Assembly: GCF_036688685.1 (NCBI RefSeq)
Contig: NZ_JAQQPS010000002.1
Location: forward strand, 248,001-312,000
Direction of reading: 5' to 3'
DNA: 64,000 bases
Source: JALYUM01 sp036688685
GTDB lineage: Bacteria > Pseudomonadota > Gammaproteobacteria > Burkholderiales > Burkholderiaceae_D
Shown here: piece by piece, positions 33,290 through 41,331 of the stretch
How positions within the stretch are numbered: the first letter of the stretch is position 1
Layout of the letters: each line of letters starts with the position of its first letter
The notes under the pieces: model-generated
What the model saw: only the letters and a program-made list of their open reading frames with translations
What the model was told of the DNA's origin: nothing
Database searches by the model: none
Position numbers and translations under genes: made by a program

Positions 33290-34345
33290 ATGCTGCGCCA
33301 GTTCGTCCCCGCGCTGGCGCTGGCGTACTGCGCGGCGCAGTTATGCATCTGGTTTGATACGCCCCTGCCCTGGATGATCGGCCCCCTGTTCGCCACGGCC
33401 GCCGCCTGCATGCTGGGCGCGCCCTTGCGCGCACCCGTGCAGGCGCGCGAAGCGGGGCAGTGGGCCATCGGTACCACGCTGGGCCTGTATTTCACGCCGC
33501 CCGTGCTGGCGGTGCTGGCGACGTACTTTGGCTGGATCGCGCTGGCGGTGCTGTTTGCGCTGGCCTCCGGCTGGATCGGTGGTATCGCCTTGCAGCGCCT
33601 CGCCAAGGTCGACCGCGCTACCGCGTTCTTTGCCATGGCGGTCGGCAGCGCTGCCGAGATGGCCGTGCAGGCCGAACGCCACGGCGCCCGGGTCGACCGG
33701 GTCGCCGCCGCCCACAGCCTGCGCATCATGCTAGTGGTCGGCACCATCCCGTTTGCCTTGCGGGCGTGGAGCGAACATGGACTGGCGCGCGGGCTGGATC
33801 TGTTCGCACCAAGCGTGACCACCGTCGACATCCCCGGCCTGGTATTGCTCATCGCCCTGACCGGGTCCTTCGCGCTGCTGCTCAAACGCCTGCGCGTACC
33901 CAACGCATGGGTGATCGGTGCGTTGCTGATGGCCATGGCCTTGAGCGCCGCTGGCATCCACCTGTCGCGCGTGCCCGAATGGATGGTGCGCACCGGCCAG
34001 TTGTTGATCGGTGTCTCGCTCGGCACCAGGTTCACGCCCGATTTCGCCCGCACCGCGCCGCGCTACCTCGCCAGCGTGGCCGCCTGCGCGGTGGCCATGC
34101 TGGGCTTGTGCGCCGGCTTCGGCATGGCCGTGGCGGCGCTGGCGGGGGTGCACACCGGGACCATGATCCTGGCGACTTCGCCCGGTGGCATCGCCGAAAT
34201 GGCCTTGACGGCGCGCGTGCTGCATCTTGGCGTGCCGATCGTCACCGCCTTCCACGTGGCGCGCATGCTGGTGGTGGTATTGACGATCGGCCCGCTATAC
34301 CGCTGGACGACGCGCCTGCGACCTGCGCCACGCCGACCTGAGTGA
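33290..34345 (+). CDS. AbrB family membrane protein
   Basis: A 351-residue protein with about nine to ten membrane segments, made of two related halves; PLPWMIGPLFA in the first and RVPNAWVIGALLMAMAL in the second are the paired family motifs. The family (COG3180, named after an ammonia monooxygenase regulator) is poorly understood and often lies near Bug-type carboxylate uptake genes. It starts 10 bases after the ATPase stop and is probably the last gene of the cluster. Confidence 0.85.
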   Translation: MLRQFVPALALAYCAAQLCIWFDTPLPWMIGPLFATAAACMLGAPLRAPVQAREAGQWAIGTTLGLYFTPPVLAVLATYFGWIALAVLFALASGWIGGIALQRLAKVDRATAFFAMAVGSAAEMAVQAERHGARVDRVAAAHSLRIMLVVGTIPFALRAWSEHGLARGLDLFAPSVTTVDIPGLVLLIALTGSFALLLKRLRVPNAWVIGALLMAMALSAAGIHLSRVPEWMVRTGQLLIGVSLGTRFTPDFARTAPRYLASVAACAVAMLGLCAGFGMAVAALAGVHTGTMILATSPGGIAEMALTARVLHLGVPIVTAFHVARMLVVVLTIGPLYRWTTRLRPAPRRPE

Positions 34346-34888
34346 CGCGCTGATCGCCGCGGCCACACCGCCAATCAGCGATGTGAACGACGCGATGCAT
34401 TGCGCCGCTGTCCACTTGATGTGATTTTTTAAACTAATAGTTGCCTATTGGCCATAATTTAACTAAACTGATCTAAAAATTAGAGCGATGCAATATTTGT
34501 GGCGAAAGTATATGTAAACACGGTCAAGGGCGAGTCGATGACGTTACCTATGTCTGGAATCGACGCAGGCGTGCGTGCAGTGCTGGTCGCTTGTGGCACC
34601 GACCATGACCGTATCGCTGTGAAAAGACAAAACGTCCGTCGGCTCGCCCGTTACGTGAACCTGGCTGTTACTTGTAACGGCAGCAGAACGGCGACATGAT
34701 GCTATTCACATCGCAAGCAATTCCACGAGGACGCGAAACAACGCCATCCGGAGCGCTGGACCGCAACTGCGCGGGGATTGGGACTTGAACGATGAAGTCT
34801 GGTTGAATCCGGAACGGGAGCCGCCAGAGAAATCAAGAAAAGCGGCATGACTTGACGCGACATCTCTGTTGATAACTACCGAATAAAA
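34346..34888. other. Low-GC gap after the AbrB-family gene
   Basis: A 543-bp stretch clearly richer in A+T than its surroundings, especially 34420-34510. It contains a decayed transposase tail (34709-34850). A 66-codon GTG frame at 34499-34699 has no recognisable features and no ribosome site and is not called. Confidence 0.6.
34709..34850 (+). pseudogene. Decayed C-terminal fragment of an IS transposase (IS3-like)
   Basis: One frame (34709-34765) reads HRKQFHEDAKQRHPERW and a second frame (34776-34850) continues DWDLNDEVWLNPEREPPE and ends in a stop. Joined, this resembles the W...RNW...V-LNPER tail of IS3-family OrfB transposases as recalled from many genomes. The frame change shows it is dead. 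No terminal inverted repeats or 5' part were found. Confidence 0.42.
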
Positions 34889-35188
34889 ATGGTCGATATT
34901 CACTATATTCAGAATGAAAATCTTATTTCCGCGAGATTTAAGGGAATCAAGATCGAGGAGGTCGAAAAATGGTGCGCCGAGCTGAGGGAATTAGTTGGCT
35001 CCTTGTCTGGGGAGAGCACGCTGAGCAAATTGTACTTGCCCCTGATCGAGAAGCTTGAAGACCGGATCATAGCGGTCCTTATTCATGTCTGGCCAGTTCC
35101 CAAGGATCCGGTCGTCATGATGCTGCTTGAAGTGGCGTCAGGTGCTATCCATCAGGCCAGGCAGAGCATGAGCAGCCAAATGGCATGA
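34889..35188 (+). CDS. Hypothetical protein, 99 residues
   Basis: Not recognised. The protein opens MVDIHYIQNENLISARFKGI and reads as a small alpha/beta domain: two strands, a helix (EEVEKWCAELRELV), a second helix with LIEKLEDRI and a strand AVLIHVWPVP. The pattern is loosely like STAS/SpoIIAA-type small domains, but no motif proves it. No signal peptide or membrane helix. The ribosome site is weak. It lies in the low-GC islet next to the transposase remnant; codon use is less GC-biased than in flanking operons, hinting at acquisition. Confidence 0.55.
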   Translation: MVDIHYIQNENLISARFKGIKIEEVEKWCAELRELVGSLSGESTLSKLYLPLIEKLEDRIIAVLIHVWPVPKDPVVMMLLEVASGAIHQARQSMSSQMA

Positions 35189-35196
35189 CTGGTCTG

Positions 35197-35739
35197 CTAA
35201 GGACGGCGAGGAATCCGGGACAGGAGGAATTTTGCTGTGTACAGCACAATCAACGAACCGCTGAAGTCACCAATCGCCATGACGATAAAACTTTCAGCCA
35301 AATGAGGCTTGTGTTCGTAGATGGCAAACCACAGGTGATGCAGCAGTGGACTCGCCACTGAGAATGCGCCAGCGCATTGGAGCAGTCTCAATGGCGTTAA
35401 ATTTTTCAGGTTTTCATGCAGTCCGGTGTATTTTTTTGCGACCAGATAGACAATATAGGGCGCGGCACTGCCAAGTATCCCGCCAGCGAACGAGCGAACG
35501 GGATCGTTGGGAAAAAAATAGAGAAAGCAAATCAGCCACGAAACCAGCATCAAACCGATTGCTCCGCTCTCCGCAAACAAAAGCGTGCAAAGAAGTCGAA
35601 TACCGGCAGGCAGGTAAATCCAGTTAATGCCGGCGGAAAACTCCAATTTCGTGAAGAGCACTTCGTTGATGACCAGTGTGATAATAAACATGATCATGGT
35701 CGCTGCAACCATGGATAGTTTCAGCCTTAGTTGGCGCAT
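35197..35739 (-). CDS. Membrane protein, MASE1-like
   Basis: A 180-residue protein with about five hydrophobic segments. The stretch FSAGINWIYLPAGIRLL resembles the start of MASE1-type membrane sensor domains, which are usually fused to kinases or cyclases; here nothing follows the membrane part. It is convergent with the 99-residue protein and divergent from the MarR-like gene, sharing a 113-bp region with a TGTAG-N4-CTACA palindrome. Function unknown; regulation by the MarR-like neighbour is plausible. Confidence 0.65.
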   Translation of the reverse strand: MRQLRLKLSMVAATMIMFIITLVINEVLFTKLEFSAGINWIYLPAGIRLLCTLLFAESGAIGLMLVSWLICFLYFFPNDPVRSFAGGILGSAAPYIVYLVAKKYTGLHENLKNLTPLRLLQCAGAFSVASPLLHHLWFAIYEHKPHLAESFIVMAIGDFSGSLIVLYTAKFLLSRIPRRP

Positions 35740-35776
35740 GTCCGGCCTTGAAATGATGTAGAATGATTTTAACTTT

Positions 35777-35790
35777 TGTAGCGGACTACA
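35777..35790. promoter_or_regulatory. Candidate operator between MASE1-like and MarR-like genes
   Basis: TGTAG-CGGA-CTACA is a perfect inverted repeat in the 113-bp divergent region. Further half sites ATGTAG (35756-35761) and CTACAT (35822-35827) flank it. MarR proteins bind short palindromes in their own divergent promoters, which fits. Confidence 0.5.
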
Positions 35791-35852
35791 TCAAAGTTGC
35801 AACAGCTTAACGTCTATCCATCTACATTTGCAATCAACCATCTTGTTATGGC

Positions 35853-36209
35853 ATGAAAAACACCCGTCCCGCTGACATCTACTTGCGTTTCTTGCAACTT
35901 GCGGAGGTTTTGCGGGGACTGCCATCTTTGCCCCCATTGGATCCCCTGGAAGAACGCATTCTTGCCCTCGTCGCCAGGGCGGGGCATGACCGGGATCGCT
36001 TGTCTGTGCGCGACATGATGGGACAAGGCGAGCTTGGCGCGCCCGCCACCATCCATACCCGACTTAAATCCATGAGAGAGAAGGGGTGGATCCTGCTTTC
36101 GGACACCGAGGATACGCGGCGCAAACAAGTCGAGCTGACGCAGGCAGCGCTTGTTCACTTCGACAAGTTGTCGAACTGCATACTCAAGGCGGCTGAAGGC
36201 AGCACATAG
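35853..36209 (+). CDS. MarR-like winged-helix regulator
   Basis: A 118-residue small protein with a winged helix-turn-helix: DPLEERILALVARAG (helix 1), LSVRDMMGQGELGAPATIHTRLKSMREKGW (helices 2-3, recognition) and the wing ILLSDTEDTRRKQVELTQAA. The wing D-x-RRK pattern is typical of MarR, but the dimerisation helices are shorter than in full MarR proteins (about 140 residues). It is divergent from the MASE1-like gene. Start without a clear ribosome site. Confidence 0.7.
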   Translation: MKNTRPADIYLRFLQLAEVLRGLPSLPPLDPLEERILALVARAGHDRDRLSVRDMMGQGELGAPATIHTRLKSMREKGWILLSDTEDTRRKQVELTQAALVHFDKLSNCILKAAEGST

Positions 36210-36642
36210 CATCGTCGCTATCAACCAACAGCGACACCGCTTTGGTACTCATCCCAGCCATCCCAGCCTCCCGCGCGTCCGCTTACTTCATCCCGTCAGC
36301 GCAATTCTTCTTGTTCATGTCTGCTCCAGTCGTTGACTAAAAATGGTCGCCGCCCGGTCGTCCATCACGCGCATGCGCGAGCAGCTTGGTAAGGTACTTT
36401 TGTTACGTGGCAGGAAAATATACCTACTGCCTTCGTGTGCCTGAGTGGAAGATTTTTGATCAGCGCGATTTTCAAGTGAGCGCATCTTTCGTGAAGTATG
36501 TAGTTTTAATACCTTTTCACTTTTGCCACTGTACGAGAGCATCCTGAACGACCGTTTCCGCGCACCGTGCGCAGCGGGCAGACGGCGCATCCCACCCATT
36601 TGAAGCGCTTTTCATTTCGTGGTCGGTGTACTATCATTCAAC
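36210..36642. other. Gene-free stretch upstream of the ribose operon
   Basis: About 430 bp without a credible gene. A minus-strand frame at 36315-36599 (94 codons) shows no motif or ribosome site. The 36410-36530 part is AT-rich and may belong to the rbs control region or be the edge of the acquired islet. Confidence 0.55.
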
Positions 36643-36660
36643 CGCGCAAACGTTTGCGCG
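36643..36660. promoter_or_regulatory. Perfect 18-bp LacI-type operator upstream of rbsB
   Basis: CGCGCAAAC-GTTTGCGCG is a full palindrome with the central CG step and the GCAAACGTTTGC core typical of LacI/PurR/RbsR sites. It lies 70 bases before the rbsB start. RbsR encoded in the same operon is the natural ligand. Confidence 0.88.
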
Positions 36661-36729
36661 CTGGTTTCTATCCCACGTAAATACCCGACAAGCACCCTCA
36701 GACGTGCTTGCATTCTCTGGAGACACACC

Positions 36730-37689
36730 TTGAAAACTGCCCGTACCCGCCTGAAACTGATCGCCGCCTCCATCCTCGTGTGCGCGCTGCCTGCCGTTCC
36801 TGCCATGGCACAAACTGCAGCCAAGCCAAAGGTCGCGCTGGTGATGAAGTCGCTGGCCAACGAGTTTTTCCTGACCATGGAAAACGGCGCCAAGGCGCAC
36901 CAGAAAGCCAACGCTGCCAAGTACGACCTGATCGCCAATGGCATCAAGAACGAAACCGATACCGCGGCCCAGATCAAGCTGGTTGAGCAGATGATCGTCT
37001 CGAAGGTCAACGCGCTGGTGATCGCGCCTGCCGATTCGAAAGCGCTGGTGCCGGTCCTCAAGAAAGCAGTCGATGCGGGCATCCTCGTGGTCAACATCGA
37101 CAACAAGCTCGACGATGCCGCGCTGAAAGAGAAGGGTTTTTCGGTGCCGTTCGTCGGTCCTGACAACCGCAAGGGCGCCAAGCTGGCCGGCGACTTCCTC
37201 GGCAAGCAGATCAAGGCCGGCGACCAGGTCGGCATCATCGAAGGCGTCTCCACCACCTTCAACGCGCAACAGCGCACACTGGGCTTCCAGGACGCGATGA
37301 AAGCAGCCGGCGCCAAGGTCGTCGGGGTCCAGTCGGGTCAGTGGGAAATTGCGCCGGGTAACACCGTTGCGGCAGCAATGCTGAACGCCAATCCAAACAT
37401 CACGGCGCTGCTGTGCGGTAACGACAATATGGCGATCGGCGCCGTCTCTGCCATCAAGGCGGCCGGCAAGGTCGGCAAAGTCAAGGTGATCGGCTACGAC
37501 AACATCAACGCCATCAAACCGATGCTGGCCGATGGCCGCGTGCTGGCGACCGTCGACCAGTTCGGCTCGCAGCAAGCCGTGTTCGGCATCGAAAGTGTGC
37601 TCTTCGCGCTGGGCGAGAAGAAAACTCAGGCCACCATGGGCGGCATGATCGAGACCAAGGTCGCACTGGTGACCAAAGACAGCAAATAA
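36730..37689 (+). CDS. rbsB: Ribose ABC transporter periplasmic binding protein
   Basis: Captures ribose (or a close sugar) in the periplasm. The 319-residue protein has a signal peptide ending PAVPAMAQ and the sugar-binding fold with KVALVMKSLANEFFLTME, VNIDNKLD and VIGYDNINAIKPML. The start is TTG at 36730, preceded by GGAG 7 bases upstream; longer frames cross the operator region and are rejected. It is the first gene of rbsBACRKD. A strong hairpin follows the stop at 37697-37730. Confidence 0.93.
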   Translation: MKTARTRLKLIAASILVCALPAVPAMAQTAAKPKVALVMKSLANEFFLTMENGAKAHQKANAAKYDLIANGIKNETDTAAQIKLVEQMIVSKVNALVIAPADSKALVPVLKKAVDAGILVVNIDNKLDDAALKEKGFSVPFVGPDNRKGAKLAGDFLGKQIKAGDQVGIIEGVSTTFNAQQRTLGFQDAMKAAGAKVVGVQSGQWEIAPGNTVAAAMLNANPNITALLCGNDNMAIGAVSAIKAAGKVGKVKVIGYDNINAIKPMLADGRVLATVDQFGSQQAVFGIESVLFALGEKKTQATMGGMIETKVALVTKDSK

Positions 37690-37696
37690 GCTGCCG

Positions 37697-37730
37697 GCCA
37701 GCGGCGCCGCCACGCGCTGCCGCCGCTGGC
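37697..37730 (+). promoter_or_regulatory. Intercistronic hairpin between rbsB and rbsA
   Basis: GCCAGCGGCG (37697-37706) and CGCCGCTGGC (37721-37730) are perfectly complementary around a 14-base loop, with no T run. Such hairpins after binding-protein genes can protect the upstream messenger and lower expression of the following genes. Confidence 0.65.
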
Positions 37731-37766
37731 GCCGTATCCTGTTTCCCGATTGTTCCGGAGTTCCGT

Positions 37767-39323
37767 ATGACCCATGATCTGAATGCGGGTGTCGCCAGCG
37801 ACATCCCGCTGCTGGCGCTATCCGGCATCGGCAAGACCTATGTCGCGCCAGTGCTGCGCGACGTGCTGCTGTCCGTGCGCGGCGGCGAAGTGCTGGCGCT
37901 GACCGGCGAGAACGGCGCCGGCAAAAGCACGCTCTCGAAGATCGTCTGCGGGCTGGAGGCGGCCACGACGGGCACCATGCTGCTCGACGGCCAGCCCTAC
38001 CAGCCGGCTTCGCGCACTGCCGCCGAAGCGCTCGGTATCCGCATGGTGATGCAGGAACTGAATTTGATTCCGACCCTGTCGATTGCCGAGAACCTGTACC
38101 TGAACCAGTTGCCGCACCGCTTCGGCTGGATCGCGCGCGACCGCCTCGAGCGCGATGCGCGCATCCAGATGGACAAGGTCGGGCTGACCGGCATCGATCC
38201 GTGGACGCCGGTGGGCCAGCTCGGCATCGGTCACCAGCAAATGATCGAGATCGCCCGCAACCTGATCGGCACCTGCCGCTTGCTGATCCTCGACGAGCCG
38301 ACCGCGATGCTGACCCACCGCGAAGTCGAGCTGCTGTTCGCCCAGGTGGCGCGCCTGAAAGCCGAGGGCGTGGCGATCATCTATATTTCTCACCGCCTCG
38401 AAGAATTGAAACGCGTGGCCGACCGCATCGCCGTGCTGCGCGATGGCGACCTGGTGTGCGACGACGCCATCGCCGGTTACAGCAGCGCCGACCTGGTGCG
38501 CCTGATGGTGGGCCGCGCCGCCGACGCTGACATCGACCTGTCCGGCCGCACCATTGGCGCGCCGCTGCTGCGCGTGCGCGATCTGGGCCGCAGCGGCGTC
38601 GTGCATCCGACCTCGTTCGACCTGCGCGCCGGCGAAATTCTCGGCATCGCCGGCCTGATCGGCTCGGGCCGTACCGAACTGCTGCGCCTGATTTTCGGCG
38701 CCGACCAGGCCGACAGCGGCGCAGTACTGGTGGGCGACCAGCTTGATGCCGCCGACATCGGTTCGCCCAAGTCGGCCGTGCAAGCCGGCATCGCCATGGT
38801 GACCGAAGACCGCAAGGGGCAGGGCCTGCTGCTGCGCCAGTCGATCGCCGTCAACACGACATTGGCCCGGCTGGGCACGGTGAGCACGGCCGGCTGGCTC
38901 GACCACGCACGCGAAGGCGCCATCGCCGACGACTACATCACGAAACTGGGCGTGCGCTCGCGCGACAGCGGGCAACTGGTGGCCGAACTGTCCGGCGGCA
39001 ACCAGCAAAAGGTGGTGATTGCCCGCTGGCTCAACCGCGACTGCCCGGTGATGCTGTTCGACGAACCCACCCGCGGCATCGATATCGGCGCCAAGTTCGA
39101 CATTTATAACGTGCTGGCCGACCTGGCTCGCCAGGGCAGGGGACTGGTCATCGTCTCCTCCGACCTGCGCGAGCTGATGCTCATTTGCGACCGCATCGCC
39201 GTCATGAGCGCCGGGCGCATCGTCGACACCTTCGAGCGCGGCGCCTGGAGCCAGGACCAGCTGCTGACGGCCGCCTTCAGCGGCTATCTGAACAATTCCG
39301 ACCATTCAACAGCTGCTGCCTGA
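37767..39323 (+). CDS. rbsA: Ribose ABC transporter ATP-binding protein (double ATPase)
   Basis: A 518-residue cytoplasmic protein with two ATPase domains, as in RbsA/MglA. The first has Walker A GENGAGKST (47-55) and LLILDEPTAML; the second has AGLIGSGRTELLRL in place of a full Walker A and the signature LSGGNQQKVVIARW. The degenerate second P-loop is normal for the family. Powers rbsC. Confidence 0.95.
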   Translation: MTHDLNAGVASDIPLLALSGIGKTYVAPVLRDVLLSVRGGEVLALTGENGAGKSTLSKIVCGLEAATTGTMLLDGQPYQPASRTAAEALGIRMVMQELNLIPTLSIAENLYLNQLPHRFGWIARDRLERDARIQMDKVGLTGIDPWTPVGQLGIGHQQMIEIARNLIGTCRLLILDEPTAMLTHREVELLFAQVARLKAEGVAIIYISHRLEELKRVADRIAVLRDGDLVCDDAIAGYSSADLVRLMVGRAADADIDLSGRTIGAPLLRVRDLGRSGVVHPTSFDLRAGEILGIAGLIGSGRTELLRLIFGADQADSGAVLVGDQLDAADIGSPKSAVQAGIAMVTEDRKGQGLLLRQSIAVNTTLARLGTVSTAGWLDHAREGAIADDYITKLGVRSRDSGQLVAELSGGNQQKVVIARWLNRDCPVMLFDEPTRGIDIGAKFDIYNVLADLARQGRGLVIVSSDLRELMLICDRIAVMSAGRIVDTFERGAWSQDQLLTAAFSGYLNNSDHSTAAA

Positions 39324-39341
39324 CGCAGCTGGAAAGACTTT

Positions 39342-40301
39342 ATGCCTACCACTTATTTGAAACGCAGCATGGCCGACCTGAAGAACTACGGCGGCCTGAT
39401 CGGCGCACTGGTGCTGATGTGCTGCCTGTTCGGCTACCTGAGCGAAAACTTTTTCACGCTGGGGACGCTCGGCACCCTGGCCAATAATATTCCCACGCTG
39501 ATGGTGATGGCGGTCGGCATGACCTTCGTCCTGATCATCGGCGGCATCGACCTGTCAGTCGGTTCGGTGCTGGCGCTGGCCGCCTCCTTCCTGTCGATGG
39601 CGACGGTACGCTGGGGCTGGCCGGTGTATGCCGGCGCGCTGCTGGGCATCCTGGTCGGCGCGCTGTGCGGCACCATCACCGGCATGATTTCGGTCGGCTG
39701 GCGCATCCCCTCGTTCATCGTCTCGCTGGGCGTACTGGAGATGGCGCGCGGGATGGCTTACCAGGTCACCGATTCGCGCACCGAGTACATCGGCAGCGCC
39801 GTGGAAGGTATCAGCACGCCGATTTTGCTCGGCATGTCGCCGGCCTTTTTGATCGCCATCGTGGTGGTGATCGTCGGCCAGCTGGTGCTGACCAAGACCG
39901 TGCTGGGCCGCCAGTGGATCGGCATCGGTACCAACGAGGAAGCGGTGCGCCTGTCGGGCATCAATCCGCGTCCGCCCAAGGTGCTGGTATTTGCCTTGAT
40001 GGGCATGCTGGCCGGGCTCGGTGCGCTGTTCCAGGTGTCGCGCCTGGAAGCGGCCGACCCGAATGGCGGCGTTGGCATGGAGTTGCAGGTGATTGCCGCG
40101 GTGGTCATCGGCGGCACCAGCCTGATGGGTGGGCGCGGCTCGGTCTACGCCACCTTCATTGGCGTGCTGATCATCTCGGTGCTGGAAGCCGGGCTGGCGC
40201 AGATCGGCGTGTCCGAGCCGATGAAACGGATTGTCACCGGTCTGGTGATTGTCGCTGCCGTGGTGCTCGACACCTACCGCCGCCGCGGCGAGCGCGCCTG
40301 A
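39342..40301 (+). CDS. rbsC: Ribose ABC transporter permease
   Basis: A 319-residue inner-membrane permease of the RbsC/XylH type with eight to ten helices. NNIPTLMVMAVGMTFVLIIGGIDLSVGS carries the family signature and ATPase-contact loop features; GINPRPPKVLVFALMG follows. It starts 18 bases after rbsA. Together with rbsB and rbsA it forms a complete importer. Confidence 0.95.
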   Translation: MPTTYLKRSMADLKNYGGLIGALVLMCCLFGYLSENFFTLGTLGTLANNIPTLMVMAVGMTFVLIIGGIDLSVGSVLALAASFLSMATVRWGWPVYAGALLGILVGALCGTITGMISVGWRIPSFIVSLGVLEMARGMAYQVTDSRTEYIGSAVEGISTPILLGMSPAFLIAIVVVIVGQLVLTKTVLGRQWIGIGTNEEAVRLSGINPRPPKVLVFALMGMLAGLGALFQVSRLEAADPNGGVGMELQVIAAVVIGGTSLMGGRGSVYATFIGVLIISVLEAGLAQIGVSEPMKRIVTGLVIVAAVVLDTYRRRGERA

Positions 40302-40317
40302 CCCAGCGCCAGGCCCC

Positions 40318-41331
40318 ATGGCAACGATCAAAGAGGTGGCGCTGGCCGCCGGGGTGTCCTACACCACCGTCTCGCACGTGCTCAACGACACGCGCCCGGT
40401 CAGTCCGGCCGCGCGCGAGCGCGTGCTGGCGGCCGCCGCAACGCTGCATTACGTGCCCAGTGCGCTCGCGCGCTCGCTGCGCAGCCAGGTCACCGGCACC
40501 ATCGGCCTGATCATCCCGAACAACACCAATCCGTATTTTTCGGAGGTGGCGCGCGGCATCGAAGACAGCTGCTACGCGGCCGGTTACAGCGTCATCCTGT
40601 GCAATTCGGACGACGACCCGGCCAAGCAGCTGGCCTACCTGAACGTGCTGCTGACCAAGCGCTGTGACGGGCTGATCATGGCGGCGCTGGCGCAGACTGA
40701 CGGCGCCTTGCTGCGCCAGCGGCGCGTGCCGGCCGTGTTCCTCGACCGTGCGCCGGACGGGCTGGAGAACGATGTGGTCGGCATCGACAATCTTGCCGGT
40801 GGCGAACTGGCCGGGCGCCACCTGCTGGCGCTCGGGCGGCGCCGCATCGGCTGCATCGGCGGGCCGCGCGAGCTGGAGGTATCGAACCAGCGCATCGACG
40901 GCCTGCGCCTGGCGCTGGACGGCCAACTGGACGACAGCTTGTGCGACTTTGGCGACTTCAGCAGCGCCAGCGGCTATGCGGCCGCGCTGCGTTTGCTGGC
41001 CGGTCCGGCAGCGCAGCGCCCCGACGCACTGTTCTGCTGCAACGACATGATGGCGATCGGCGCGCTGCGCGCCGCCGCCGAACTGGGCATCGCCGTACCG
41101 GCGCAACTGGCCGTGGTCGGCTTCGACGATATCGACCTGGCCCAGTTCGTCCATCCTGCGCTCTCGAGCGTGTCGCAGGGCACGCGCGCGCTGGGCAATA
41201 TCACGGCCGACTGCCTGCTGGCGCGCATTGCCGAGCCGGGCCGGCCCCTGCAACAGCGCCGCATTCCCCCCATACTCATGGTGCGCGAGTCGAGTCTTGC
41301 GCCCGCAACTTTTTCAGGAATTTCATCATGA
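40318..41331 (+). CDS. rbsR: LacI-family ribose operon repressor
   Basis: A 337-residue LacI/GalR-type repressor. The N-terminal helix-turn-helix (ATIKEVALAAGVSYTTVSHVLN) and hinge (SALARSLRSQVT) are followed by a sugar-binding domain with GLIIPNNTNPYFSEVARGIE and VVGFDDIDLAQFVHP. The ATG at 40318 is used because the longer frame runs back into rbsC. Unlike in E. coli, the repressor gene sits between rbsC and rbsK; its stop overlaps the rbsK start by 4 bases. Its operator is probably 36643-36660. Confidence 0.93.
   Translation: MATIKEVALAAGVSYTTVSHVLNDTRPVSPAARERVLAAAATLHYVPSALARSLRSQVTGTIGLIIPNNTNPYFSEVARGIEDSCYAAGYSVILCNSDDDPAKQLAYLNVLLTKRCDGLIMAALAQTDGALLRQRRVPAVFLDRAPDGLENDVVGIDNLAGGELAGRHLLALGRRRIGCIGGPRELEVSNQRIDGLRLALDGQLDDSLCDFGDFSSASGYAAALRLLAGPAAQRPDALFCCNDMMAIGALRAAAELGIAVPAQLAVVGFDDIDLAQFVHPALSSVSQGTRALGNITADCLLARIAEPGRPLQQRRIPPILMVRESSLAPATFSGISS

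Noticed and set aside
34499..34699. 66-codon GTG frame in the low-GC gap
   Set aside because: No ribosome site, no recognisable composition or motif, adjacent to decayed transposase sequence.
36315..36599. 94-codon minus-strand frame upstream of rbsB
   Set aside because: No ribosome site or motif; residue mix is not protein-like and the region is probably regulatory.
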